From NCBI GenBank assembly GCA_021613335.1, contig JAJTWR010000231.1, positions 4,296,001 through 4,360,000 on the forward strand: a stretch of DNA of 64,000 nucleotides. Direction: 5' to 3'. The notes under the pieces are model-generated. The model had not been told where the DNA came from and made no database searches. It was given only the letters and a program-made list of their open reading frames with translations. The position numbers and the translations under genes are program-made. The DNA comes from Whitmania pigra (taxonomy: Eukaryota; Annelida; Clitellata; Hirudinida; Haemopidae). Below, in pieces: positions 47,701 to 59,623 of this stretch (positions are counted from its first letter, which is position 1; the number at the start of each line of letters is the position of its first letter).

Positions 47701-50255
47701 ACGAAGGTGATGATGATGATGATGATGATGATGAGGATACAGCGAAGGTAAAGTACAGATGCGAGTGTCCTTCTGAATATTTTGGAACGAAGTGTGAATC
47801 TGAAATCGACTCATGTTTGGATGAACCTTGTTTAAACAACTCCACATGCATCTCTGACGTTCTTTACGGAAGAATCAAGTAAATACTGATTTACCTTAAA
47901 AACATTAATAATAATATTAATATTCAAGTAAATATTAAAATTATGATTCAAGAAAAAAATTATTAATAAAATTAATATGCCTTAGGCGTTTGTTTAAAAA
48001 ATTGTGATGTTTTATGTTCCACCGAAAGGTGTGTCTGTTCATCCGGTTATAGTGGAGAAAGATGTCAACTGATGGAAAATTCATCACCATCATCATCGTC
48101 CTTCTTAAAACTTTCAGCATCTTCATCACCACCACTGCAAACTTCAACATTATCATCATCATCATCATCATCAACACCAAAGTCATTGTCACTTGACACG
48201 AACTGTTCTGACGGTTGGTTTCGATTTTTGTGTTTAAATTACTTTTTTAAATTGTTAATAAATATTTACTTAAATAATTTATAAAATATTATAAAACATT
48301 CGTTTCATTAAATTATTCCAGATAATTGTTCAATAAATGTTTATTTTATTATATTTGTCAATAATCAATGAATTGATAACTAACAAATAGCTTGTAATCA
48401 TTACGAGTTATTATCATATATTTATTGCCCAGCAGATCACAAAGGACGCACTTGTCTCAGTCATCATTCGTCCACGTTTACTTTCACTTCTCACGAATCA
48501 TTCATTTCTTTGCCTTTCCATCTCTCAAGGAAGGTCATGACCCTTGAAATGAACTTTTCAACTTTAAACTCCCAAGGAATGATTTTGCTGAGCGATAATA
48601 TGGCGGTCGAGGTTGAAGTTGGTTTGTTGGTGGTCAGTTGCAACTTCAGACACCTTCTCAAGAGCGTGTTTCAGGGTTACCTGGTTAACGATGGAACTCC
48701 CCATAAGGTATCATCATCATCATCATTATCATCATCGTCGTCGTCATCATCATCATGATCATCATCACTATCGTCATCGTCATCACGGTTAACATCACAC
48801 GAATGTTGAAAATATAATAATAAAAGGTAGCTTTGATGTTTGACAAGAAAATATGAAGATGACTCTAACATCTCCATAAACTGTTTTTTTTTAAATTAAA
48901 TATTCAATAAACGTCTATAAATTAGCAAGCTGAAACGTCTATAAATTAACGTTATGTGTAACGTGGATGTCACCGAGTGATAAATTTCACAATCAATAAC
49001 TGGTGCAACATTAAAAGAAATTTTAACCTTAGGTGACTGGATAACACGTGCTCACCAAGTTGTAAAATATCTACGACGTCGATGATGATAATAGTGGTGA
49101 ATATAATGATGATGATGATGATGATAGTTGTGGTTGTAACGATGATGGTGATATTTTCAGCTGCTCATCAACTTCATGCCAAATAAAATCCAAGTCCAGT
49201 TGGACGGATTACTACCCCGAACTTTCATGAGCGACACGAACTATGACGTCATCGAGGAAAGGGCGGAAGTGGACGAAAATGAAGAAGGAAGTCAAATGTT
49301 CATCGGTGGTCTTCCGGAACAATTCTCGGAATTTTTTTCAAAAATTTGGGACCTCAAAACGTCGACAAGTTTCAAAGGTAACCATGGTAACAGTGAAATT
49401 TAAGTGTTTTTTTTTAAACCATCGCACTTCCTCATTATTAGGTTGCCTGATTTCTTTGCGACTCAACTCAATCGACCTTGACCTTCGTAACACTTCCAAG
49501 GTCAATCGTTACAAGGTCAGGCGTGGGTGTCGCCTGCTTGACCCTAACTGCAGTAACTTCAAATGCAGACGTGGAGTTTGCAGGATGATTGCGTCATCGT
49601 TTGTGACGTCACAACGAGTTCCAACTTGCGTTTGTCCACACGGATACTCTGGAAAACATTGTGAAATAGGTGTGTTGTTATTAAATGCATCATGTAGCGC
49701 TTTCTCTGGTATATTTAATAATCAAGTTGATTAATTAACTAACAAGTTAAAGTGCGCATAACAAGGACGATCCGAAGTTAATTGATGATAGTTCAAGTTA
49801 GAAAAACGGATTCATATTCAAATAGTCTCAGGATTTAGTCACTGTTTTGAATAATTTTTGAATAATTGCATAATTACAATTTATTTTCAGAACCAACATG
49901 TCACACCCTTCGATACGAAGACTTTTATGTCGATCCAGTTTCAAAATGTCGCTCGAAGATCAGACTTGAGCAGAGAAGGTGCATGGGGTCATGTGAAGCC
50001 AAACAACAACTTCACAAACAACAACATCAAAATCAACAACAAATCCACAAACAACAACTTCACAAACAACATCAAAATCAACAACAACTTCAAAATCAGC
50101 AGCAAACACCTCTGAAACAACAAGACACAACTTCAAAGTCTTGTTGTCGACCGAAGAAACTGAAGCAACAAATTGTTTCTCTCATCTGTCCAGATGGCGC
50201 CACCTTAAACACACGTGTGGCCCTCGTAAAAAACTGCCAATGTTTCGGCTGTTGA
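44749..50255 (+). CDS. Compact Slit-like secreted protein (LRR, EGF, LamG, cystine knot)
   Basis: Fourteen exons keep frame: 44749-44900, 45104-45135, 45237-45339, 45419-45487, 45581-45652, 46672-46743, 46868-46939, 47186-47352, 47446-47878, 48029-48213, 48436-48707, 49161-49377, 49442-49669 and 49891-50255; about 812 aa. Order: signal peptide, LRRNT (NCLQKCTCN), about four LRRs mostly on 72-nt phase-2 exons, LRRCT (NPLVCDCTLRWFSEWL, most like the fourth block of Slit), two EGFs, Ser-rich linker, laminin-G (two exons), EGF, and a C-terminal cystine knot ending CQCFGC. Slit proteins are about 1,500 aa with four LRR blocks, so this is a reduced paralog or ancestral-like form. EGF1 holds an Asp-rich insert and the knot a Gln/His/Asn insert. 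The intron after exon 6 starts GC instead of GT. Role inferred: secreted guidance or matrix ligand. Confidence 0.8.
45840..46615 (+). mobile_element. CR1/Jockey-like non-LTR retrotransposon fragment in the Slit-like gene
   Basis: It lies in the intron between LRR exons 5 and 6. The frame reads STREFGVLIDNALTYKAPIN, then TRTYFTYVLSILEYYSPMRS, then DQCLCYKIVHG: the thumb and C-terminal part of a CR1/Jockey reverse transcriptase. One frameshift moves the reading to a frame ending FINRVIKSWNFLPLDIINS, the usual R-I-x-WN-LP motif. It is 5'-truncated, in the same orientation as the host gene, with a weak TAAATAA-type tail. Confidence 0.8.
48705..49150 (+). repeat. ATC/GAT trinucleotide tracts in the LamG intron
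   Basis: TCATCATCATC and TCGTCATCG runs (48708-48785) begin immediately at the donor of exon 11, and GATGATGATG runs occur at 49081-49150. The same triplet in GAT phase forms the Asp-rich insert of exon 9 (about 47655-47740). Confidence 0.75.
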
Positions 50256-51419
50256 AAATGATTGATAATTTATTATTATAATTAATAATACGTCGCTGAA
50301 TAATTATTCATGACTAACTAATTAATTCTTAACTAATTAACTTCTTAATTCACACATTAATGACCAATTACTATATGGGTGACTGAATAATAATGACAGA
50401 ATAATAGATTGAATAATCTATTCCTCAATAATAATTTATGGACCGATATTTGGAAAATGTTTTATCGGCAGTTTGCATTTAATTAGAATTATTAATTAGA
50501 TTTTCTGTTTCATTTTTTTTATTTTGCTTTACATTCATTTTGTTTCATTTAAATTTTAAACAGTCCACAACAAGGCGTCTTTATGAATTTATACTTTTTT
50601 GTCAAATGACTGCTACTGAAATGAGTTTATTCCACAATAACATGAACAACAAGCTGGCAATCATTAAACAATTGCAATAAAAATGATTGAATTGAAAATA
50701 ATATCATAATTTATATGAGTATTGATATTACGATCTTGAAAAAGCCACATTTAAAGCATATTTGTTACTAAATTCAAAATGTTGCAAAAGCAATATCGAT
50801 AGCGAATTGAAATAAATTCTGAGATGTTTTGAACTTAAAATAGTTGTCGTCATCATCATTATCATCATAATTCTTTTATTAAGCGTCGTCATCATTGAAT
50901 TCGTCATCACAAGCTGGACAATCTAATTGCAAGTTGACCATGTTGAAGTGTTGACTCACGTTGGTGTCAGATGTCCCAAGAAATTTCGTTCACGCTTCAT
51001 TAAACACGGGATACAGTTGTTGAACTCTTTCAACCCATCTTCCTTCATTTCACGAGCAACTAATTGTTTTTAACATTTAACAACTTTATATTTTTAATAA
51101 GGAGAATTGTTTTAGTTCGATATATTATTATTCAACATAATTCAGTTAACTAATAATTACTAATTTAATTTTGTTTCATTTCCTTCACAATAAAATAATG
51201 TCATGATGATTGAATTAAAAGTAATAGGGCATTAAACAGACCTATATATCATATAAGATGTCCTAAAGTTTTGACATCATTTCATCATCTAATAACTTAG
51301 ATGATAAGCAATATTAATTTTTATTAATATTTAATGTTTTAATGTAGAAAAACATTTGTTTTAATACTTATTTATTACATCATTGCATTAATAATATATA
51401 TGTTCATAATAATATATAT

Positions 51420-51455
<36 letters not shown>

Positions 51456-54199
51456 TAATAATACATATTAATAATATATATATTCAGAATAATATTAATA
51501 ATTTTTAATAATATATATTATTATATTTATTTACCAAATTTCCATACCCATATGGTCACCTCAAATGGTGTCAAATGTTTAGGGAAACTTTCTTTTTATA
51601 TTATCTTTTTTTTAAATATTCCCTACAACTGAAATTATTTGTGTCTTTAACATGTCATATTTGAATAAAATGACACAAAATTTTAATTTATTAAAACTTG
51701 CAAAAAAATTTATAATGGCTTATTTCATATTAGTTTAAGCTACCTCTTAATCACATAAGAGCTCATCACGATGATTAAAAGGTAATATTTTTAATATTTA
51801 TTCATAAAATTTCATTTATTATTCATACCATTTCTGGAACTTGCTCAAGTTTTTCCCTTCGTTGCCTACCTGTGCACAGGTACAAACCAATGAGAATGGT
51901 TCACCTTTCGTTGCAAGGCCTGCTATTGGTCAGAATTGAACTCAAAAGTCTCATTCACAAGCTTCCCATCGACGAAAGGCGAGAAATTTGTGGCAAATTT
52001 TAAAATCAGTTTCATTAATTTTGAAGACAATTTTTAACTGATTACTTTTAAATTTTATTTTATTTAATTCTTATTTTCCAGGACTAGAAATGAAAAAGTA
52101 TAAGTAAGTGGTGATTGTTGAAAGATTCAACCGAAATGAATTTTTTAATTAAATAATAATAATATTATTAATAATAATAAATAATACATCTTAAAATGAG
52201 GATTTAAGAAAATAATTCTATTATGAAATTCTATGGAGCATTGAAACAGTCTTTGAAATGGTTTTCGTTTAAGATAACTTGTACAACATGGTCACTTTTA
52301 AAAATACAACCATTTATAATATTATTAACAATAATAGCATTGTTATTATTAATGACTATAATCTTATTCATGCAAAGAAATTTTACTAAGATTTATTAAA
52401 TAATTTCATCATTGGTTGATTAACTATTATTATAATGCGCTATTATAATGCTGTTTTATCCAATCAGCTCTCTTGTTTATTTCCACAAAGAAAGGTCTAT
52501 TCGTTGGCACGTGATTTGAGATTTTCATAAATTATAAATGAGCTCAATCAATCTAATACAGGTAGATCAGGTAAGACTTAATTACCTTTGCCCGACTGAA
52601 TTCACCGTTTTATCTCTGCTACTTCAATATGTCTACAAGATTTAAGCAATTATTTAAAAGTATATCGTATAATCTAGTCATCGTGAGCATAAGAACTTCC
52701 TTAACATATGTCTTTATTATTCCTTCTTGTTTATTGTTTTCTTCCGCTGTTGATCCTTCTTTCTCGAAATAATTTATGACTATTCAACATCTGCTCACCG
52801 ACTTGCACATCAACGAATTAAATTATTTCTTTTTAACAGAGACTACCGCAGAGCAGTTGATTGACTTATTAATTATTATTTGACTTATTATTTATTAAAT
52901 GTTTTTTTTTTATTTGTCGATTGACCCATTTAACTCATCTTTTAAAGTGAGCAGTCGACATTTTTTGGCACTGCAAGAATCATTTGAATATCGGTTCTTC
53001 CGATCAATCAAGAGATTCAAGGATTCTGCACTGCCATCAATAGTCAGACTCGCTATGACGTCGCTTCTGTTGCTATGGAGATCAACTCATCCGACAGCAA
53101 CAAAAATCAAACATCTTTCACGATCATCATTATCACCGATTCTTGTTTACACGAGCAGTATGCACAGCAAATCGATTAATCACGCTTGAATGACTTTCGT
53201 CTCGAGCATCACCTTACTCTCGATTGCGCGCCCTTTCCCACTGGTTGCTCAAACAGGAAGTTCATCCACTTGAATCAGTCCTCCATAAAGCCAGCACTGA
53301 CCGGAGGCGCAACGAGAGGACGACCTCAGGCCTAGTGGAATGTCTACAGTCGTTTACATCATTCAGAAACATCTGCCCTAAACGCCTCATTCAATTCGGT
53401 GCTACTTAACGAATACTTAATAATTTCATTAAACCATCGAAAATGAAATTAAATTGGACATAAATTAAAGTTTCGGTTTTGCGTCGACTTTTCATTCCCG
53501 CCTGTTTCGAGTTAACAAAGCGCTTCTGAGCATCACGAACGAAGACGACGAATACAACTTTAGACTAGCAGAACTATAATGAAATTTCAACAAACCGCCA
53601 TTACGGGTCCTCAACCCACACGACGAGACAAAAGCTCTATCGACAAAACAAAACTGGATGACCAACAATTGCAACATACGAATTGCATATGACAACCAGT
53701 ACTCTCGCTATTCTGTCAAACCCGTCAACGACGGGATGGTATCGTTAAAACATGATTCGAACGACAACAGCTGTAAATCGAAGGGCTACATCGCTTCAAA
53801 CATAATTTCTAGCACAACACCGACAACAAATGCCATGAATAACGGTCTCGTAAGCTTCGGGCAATAGAGATGGCCTAACAATGTACAGAATTTGAGATCT
53901 TTCGACATTCTTTCCCTCTACAATCTCCTAACTTCAACCAACCGACAGCAGCCTTTATGTTTCGTAATGCGACGAACCGCCACGGGCGCACGTGGCTACA
54001 AAATGCGCGTGTAAAAATTGTGTACAAAAATGTCCGAGCATGGTAAAATTATGAAACCTAGTCAAAACCACTGGTTGTCCCCGACGGGTCGAACTTCACA
54101 AAAAGTTTGCTACGTCCTGGCTGCCCAAGTAGCCTTACAAACCAGTCGTTAGGGAGAGATTCTGAGTCAGAAGGAAATATAACAAAGAAAGGTGGTCAA
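50256..54199. other. Large AT-rich intergenic region between the Slit-like gene and RAD54L2
   Basis: No gene is supportable. An (AT)n run lies at 51421-51453 with diffuse AT repeats to 51540. The part from about 52900 to 54199 has a more balanced composition and several open frames in both strands (for example 52899-53189 and 53658-53867) without family patterns; the end next to 54200 is probably 3'UTR of the minus-strand RAD54L2 gene. Confidence 0.4.
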
Positions 54200-57100
54200 T
54201 TATTCTTTCATTAAGTCAAAATTCTTCTTCGACGTAGAGGAACCTTGAATCAAATTCCTTGAAGTGCCTCCGAAGTCGTAAGGGGCCTGCACGAAAGTGC
54301 TCGGATGTTGGGGATAATGCATCGAAGGCGGAATGTAACTTCCTCGCCCCACCACGGTTCCTCCCGACGACGGATGGTTCGAACTCGCCCCGTAGTAGCC
54401 GCCGGGTTGGTGCGGCGGCATGCCGTAAGGTGCGTAGGGGTTGTGGTAAGGATAACCCGATATCGGGGCAGGATGAGGATATCCCATGGGGTTCTGTCTG
54501 TAGGATGGATTTGGAAGAACCCCCCTGTTATTGTTTGCTCTTCGTGAGCCTCCCTGAGCGTCTTCGTCGCCCATGAGAAGGGAAGAGAAGCTTCGGTCAT
54601 CAAAAGAACCTGAAAATCCCCCGAAACCGTCGAGGCCGAGCAAATCGTTCGATCCCTGACCCACCGCTCCGAGATTGAAATCTTCCGCAGCAGAAGAGGA
54701 CCCGGCGTAAGTCGGAGCTTCGCCCGGAAAATGTGGAGGCGGATGAGCCACGTCCATCGGAGAAGCGCCCATCCACATGGGTCCGGACATCCAGGAGTAA
54801 GGGTTCGGCATTCCGTAGGGATTGTGAGGAAGGTACGAAGGGGGGGCCATGGGGACGGGATGATGAAGATTTGAAGACGACGAACCCATCATCAGGCTCT
54901 TGTTAGAAGATGATCCATTATTTCGATCGGAAAGGTTGAACGCCTTGCCCGAAGTGGGCGTCGAAGAGGGCAAGGTCATCGACGAAGAAGCTGCCAACGA
55001 CGTCGACGGTCGATTAAAAAACGGCGAATGCAATCCCGATCCGCTGTTTCCTTTCAGGTAGTTCGGAAACGACTCTGCGCCATCCCCCGAACCCGATTGA
55101 TTCGAACTCTGTCCGAAGATGGGCGTCGATTCGAACGGCAACTTCTTCTCCCAATCAAATATCGGGTTCTGAAGCATCGGCTGGACAGCAGCATTGGTCA
55201 CCGGTTGCGGTTGGGCGATCGGTTTCGAGAAGGGCTGTGGATTGACGGGAGCAACGCTGCTCATATCCTTCATCACCGGGGCGTTTTCCCCTGGAAAGTT
55301 GTTATCCATTTTGTCTCTTCCCTTCTTCGTCTGTCTGTTGTTCTGCATGGGAAGGACTGGTTTTACTGGGGGAGGAACTCCGACAGACTTTGAGCTCGCG
55401 CTGCTTGGAAAATCTCGATCGGGCCCGAAAGGTGCTTGCGTGACGACAGCTTGAGAAGCAACGGGAGCATCTGAAGTGGCAGATTGTGCAACGTGAGATG
55501 TTGTGGGTGTCGATTGCACAGAAGCAACTGGAGGATCATACGATGATGATGATGATGATGGAGGTGCATCAAGACAAAGGCTACCAGCAGTTCCAGCATC
55601 TTTCGAGCTCTTGGCAACTTCAGACGAATTTTCCAATGGACCAGCAGATGTAGATTTGCTTGTTTTGTCATTGGTCTTTGGATTTGTGTTGGCTGCAAAT
55701 TTTAAAGTAGAAAATATTGGAAAATGTTACAATTTACAATTACAATACTCATTCACACTACAACTCACAATTTTCCTCTTGGAGATGATCATCGTCATCT
55801 TCGTCATCGTCGATGACCTCCATCGGCTCGGCAGACTTTCCAGTGGAAGCGATGGAACCCTGTTGAGAGGAGGTGGTGGTGGTCGATGAAACGGACAAAG
55901 AAGAAGTGGCGGGACTCGACGATGCGCCCGACTTAGGGGCAGTTCTCACTGCGAATATCTTGCCCTGACTAGTTCTGATGTAGACACCCTTAGGAGTCTT
56001 GATTACCAAAACCTTCTCACCAGCTGGTATCTTGCTACTCGTTGAATCAGAAACGGTATTTGTTCCAGGTATTATGATGTCTGCAAATTATTCAAGTAAT
56101 CATAAATTCATTTTAACAAGTTAGAGCTTCATAGTTAAATCACCTGTAGTGGTCTGGATTTGCTGAACAGAGACACCTGGCTTAAGACCGGGAGCTCTGA
56201 ATTGATTGGCCACAATCCTTGGCCCTGGTCCATTTTTGAGGGGAGCAGACATCATGGGTCTCACGCTGGCCACTGGTCGCTGACCAAATCTAAATTATTG
56301 AATATTTATTTATATTATTTGCTACAAAACAGCTCTGTGTGAAAAATAAATTGGTTGGAATAAAACCATCTTTTAATATATTTTGATTAGATATTATAAA
56401 AATAATTATATATTAATAATATATTTGGCATTGCCCACGATCAACAGGAATCTGAACGCTTGCAACCTGATGATGCCTGAGCCGTCGATTGATTTTCCAT
56501 AAAGTGATGATTGCCTAGAGAATCCCATGGTGCTCATTTTCTTATCCATTTCGTATCCCTGCTTGGCCAACCTTTTCTCGTGCCTGGTGAGCTTCTGATC
56601 CTTGCGATCGAGGAGCAACGATTCGTGTGTGAATGGTTCCTAATTATCAATTAATGAAATATTTCAGAAAAACATAATAAGAAGTGCATGTTGGTGACAA
56701 ATGTTAAAACCTTAGTGAGCCAATTGCCATTTTTCTTGACAACCTTGACCAAGAGCTGATCTGAGCATTTCTCTCCGTACTCATCCAATGATATGTGGGG
56801 GGCATCAACTTCCTTCAATTACATACCAAATAACAGTTAAATTTTATAATAGCAATCGCTTGAATTTTTGAAAGTAAAAGTAAATATTAACAATAACTAA
56901 TTGCTGCAGCCGACAAATTAAAAAACGATTTACTAATAAACAAGTCCTTAAGACATTAGAAGGTCTACGAACATCCGATCTCATGAGCACGTCGACTTGT
57001 TTCTTCGAGAGGAGGTTCTGAGGATTCAGTTCGTCCACCACCCTGTCCGAGATGCCCTGCTTGTTGATCTGGCGATCGTAGATGTTCTTCTCCATGGTGT

Positions 57101-59588
57101 TGTCCGAGACCAATCGGTACACGTAGCAGCACTTGTTTTGTCCGTACCTGTACACGCGGCACACTGCCTGGCAGTCGTGACAAGGATTCCACGAGGCGTC
57201 GAATATCACGACCCTGCAGGCTCCGATCAAGTTGATCCCCAGACATCCTGCCCTGTGATTGGTTCAAATTAATTTGGATTTAGGTTAAATTTGATGATAA
57301 TTTTAAATATTTCTTCCAAAACTTCTCAAATGCCACAGTAAATAGATAGGGGAAAATACAAACAAATAAAGGTTGGATCAAGGAAATGTGTCCAGAAGGA
57401 ATGGATAAATTAAGATCAGGTTGCAAGTGCAATAGATTGTCAGCAATCTCAGAATAGTGAGATACCAGATGTTTATGCTTATCTTCTCTTGACTCAAAAA
57501 AAAAAAGCTCAAAACTATTCTTTTCGTCTGTTTTTTGATAAGCCTTTAAACTCTCTTAATGAGTCTTAACTGTCAAAATACATGCAATAAGAAAAGTCTG
57601 TTAGAAGATGCAAATATTTGTTGCCTACTCCGTAGTGAAGATATTTGATTGTTTGTCTAAATTCAATGATTCCCCAAGCCGGTCTCAACTTTTGTGATGG
57701 AGGAGTTCGTAACAAAATTAATCAAACATGGCACAGGCAATCAGACAATCTTGTAGTGCACTCCAAGGTTGAAAGACACTGACCTGGTAGAAAGAAGGAA
57801 GAGATGAATCCTGTTGTTGTTGTAGTCATTGAACTGATTGATCAACTTCTCCCTGTCAATGCCTGCTGTGCCACCATCGAGTCCTGTGAGAAGGCAAAAC
57901 GTTTGAAATCAACAATTCACTGCAACGAGGACAAAAACAATCTGCAAAACGTTTGAAATCAACAATTCACTGCAACGAGGACAAAAACAATCTGCAAAAC
58001 GTTTGAAATCAACAATTCACTGCAACGAGGACAAAAACAATCTGCAAAACGTTTGAAATCAACAATTCACTGCAACGAGAACAACAACAATATGCAAAAC
58101 GATTGAAATCAACAATTCACTGCAACGAGAACAACAACAATCTGCAACAGACTGAAATAGTTCCTGTTCTTCTGCCAATATTCATCAGTTCCTGGCACTT
58201 TCCTCCTTGACAAATAATCTTCAATCAGGGTCAACGTGTACAGGCTCTGACTGTTGAACAAATCAAACGAGCATTTTCAATCAAATATTCCTCTAAAGGT
58301 TCGACAAAACGACCGACCTGAAGACGAGCAGTTTGTCTCCAAAGCAGACGCATTCGTCGATGATGTCCATGAGTATCACCATCTTGCCACTGTGCTCCAC
58401 CAATCCTGCCATGTAATCCTTCATCACATCCACAGCCTAAAGCAAAAAGAGATCATCATTGCAATTATAAACTACATTGGTTTACACTTAAATCAAGTCT
58501 GCAATGCAACCTTAAAGACATGCATGGAGCTAATTATGGAGTACAAACTCATAAGCTTCAAGTGAACAAGTCTTACCCATTCATAAGTGATGACCTGAGA
58601 TTCTTTCCTCTCAAAGGTTGATGAGGCAATGTTGGTCGTGCCATGTTCTTTGGCACCACCCTCGACATCATCAGCAGTTTTTCCATCTCCTTCAAAAGCA
58701 TTATTAACGCTATTGTTTGATGGCTGGACATTAACATTGACGGTTGCTTTTGAATTTCTTCTGTAGGTTCTCTTGTGATTGGTTGATGGAGGGGCATTGC
58801 CTGACATGACTTCACCATTGGTGACCTTGCCCTCATCTAAATCAAGGTCATTGTCATCTTTTCTTTGTTCAACCACTTGATAAAGAATATCAGGATGGTT
58901 CCAAATCTGCAACATGCCAAGAAATGCTTAAGTGTGGTTAAGAAACTATAATGAAATTGAAATAACAGAAAAAATTGTCAAAAATTACAAAATATTATTA
59001 ATTGAAATAAAAAAAACCCACTTTGCAGCAGACGGAAAAGGCCTTGATTGGGTTGTTAGAGTTCGACCAACTTGCAATGTTTCCGCTGTCCTTGATGGCA
59101 GACATGAACTCATTGTACAATCTCCTCTGAATGTGGGACAACCTCACAAAGATCACATACTCTTCCTTCTGTGGAAGAGCTGCTTGCAAGACTGCATGAC
59201 CTCTCCTGAATCATCATTAATTAAGTTAACATTAATTAATGCTAATACTTCCCATCGTGAATCAGTCGCTTATTTCATTTCACATCAGCACAAATGCACA
59301 AAAATAAAAATCAACCGACTGAAGGTTGTCTACTTGCATTCGATACGACCAACCAACCTTTGAACAAATCCTTCTAAAAGACTGTGAAGGACGTGAGCAC
59401 GAAACCTCATGAGCTTAACATCTTTAGGGGTGCTGTCAGCACACTGGCCATTCATGATTGGCCTCTCGAACATGTTGCAAAACTCTTGCTTCGTGCCCAG
59501 ATAGTTTGGTCTCACAAAATCCACCATGCACCAATATTCCAACAGGTTGTTCTGAAGCGGGTATCCAGTCAGGACCACTCGTCTCCTG

Positions 59589-59623
<35 letters not shown>

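Noticed and set aside
54250..54603. Alternative minus-strand frame in the RAD54L2 C terminus
   Set aside because: It is out of phase with the exon chain and has no domain; the 478-codon frame joins correctly to the upstream exons.
55028..55454. Plus-strand open frames over the last RAD54L2 exon
   Set aside because: They are antisense shadows of a GC-rich coding exon whose minus-strand frame continues the verified gene model.
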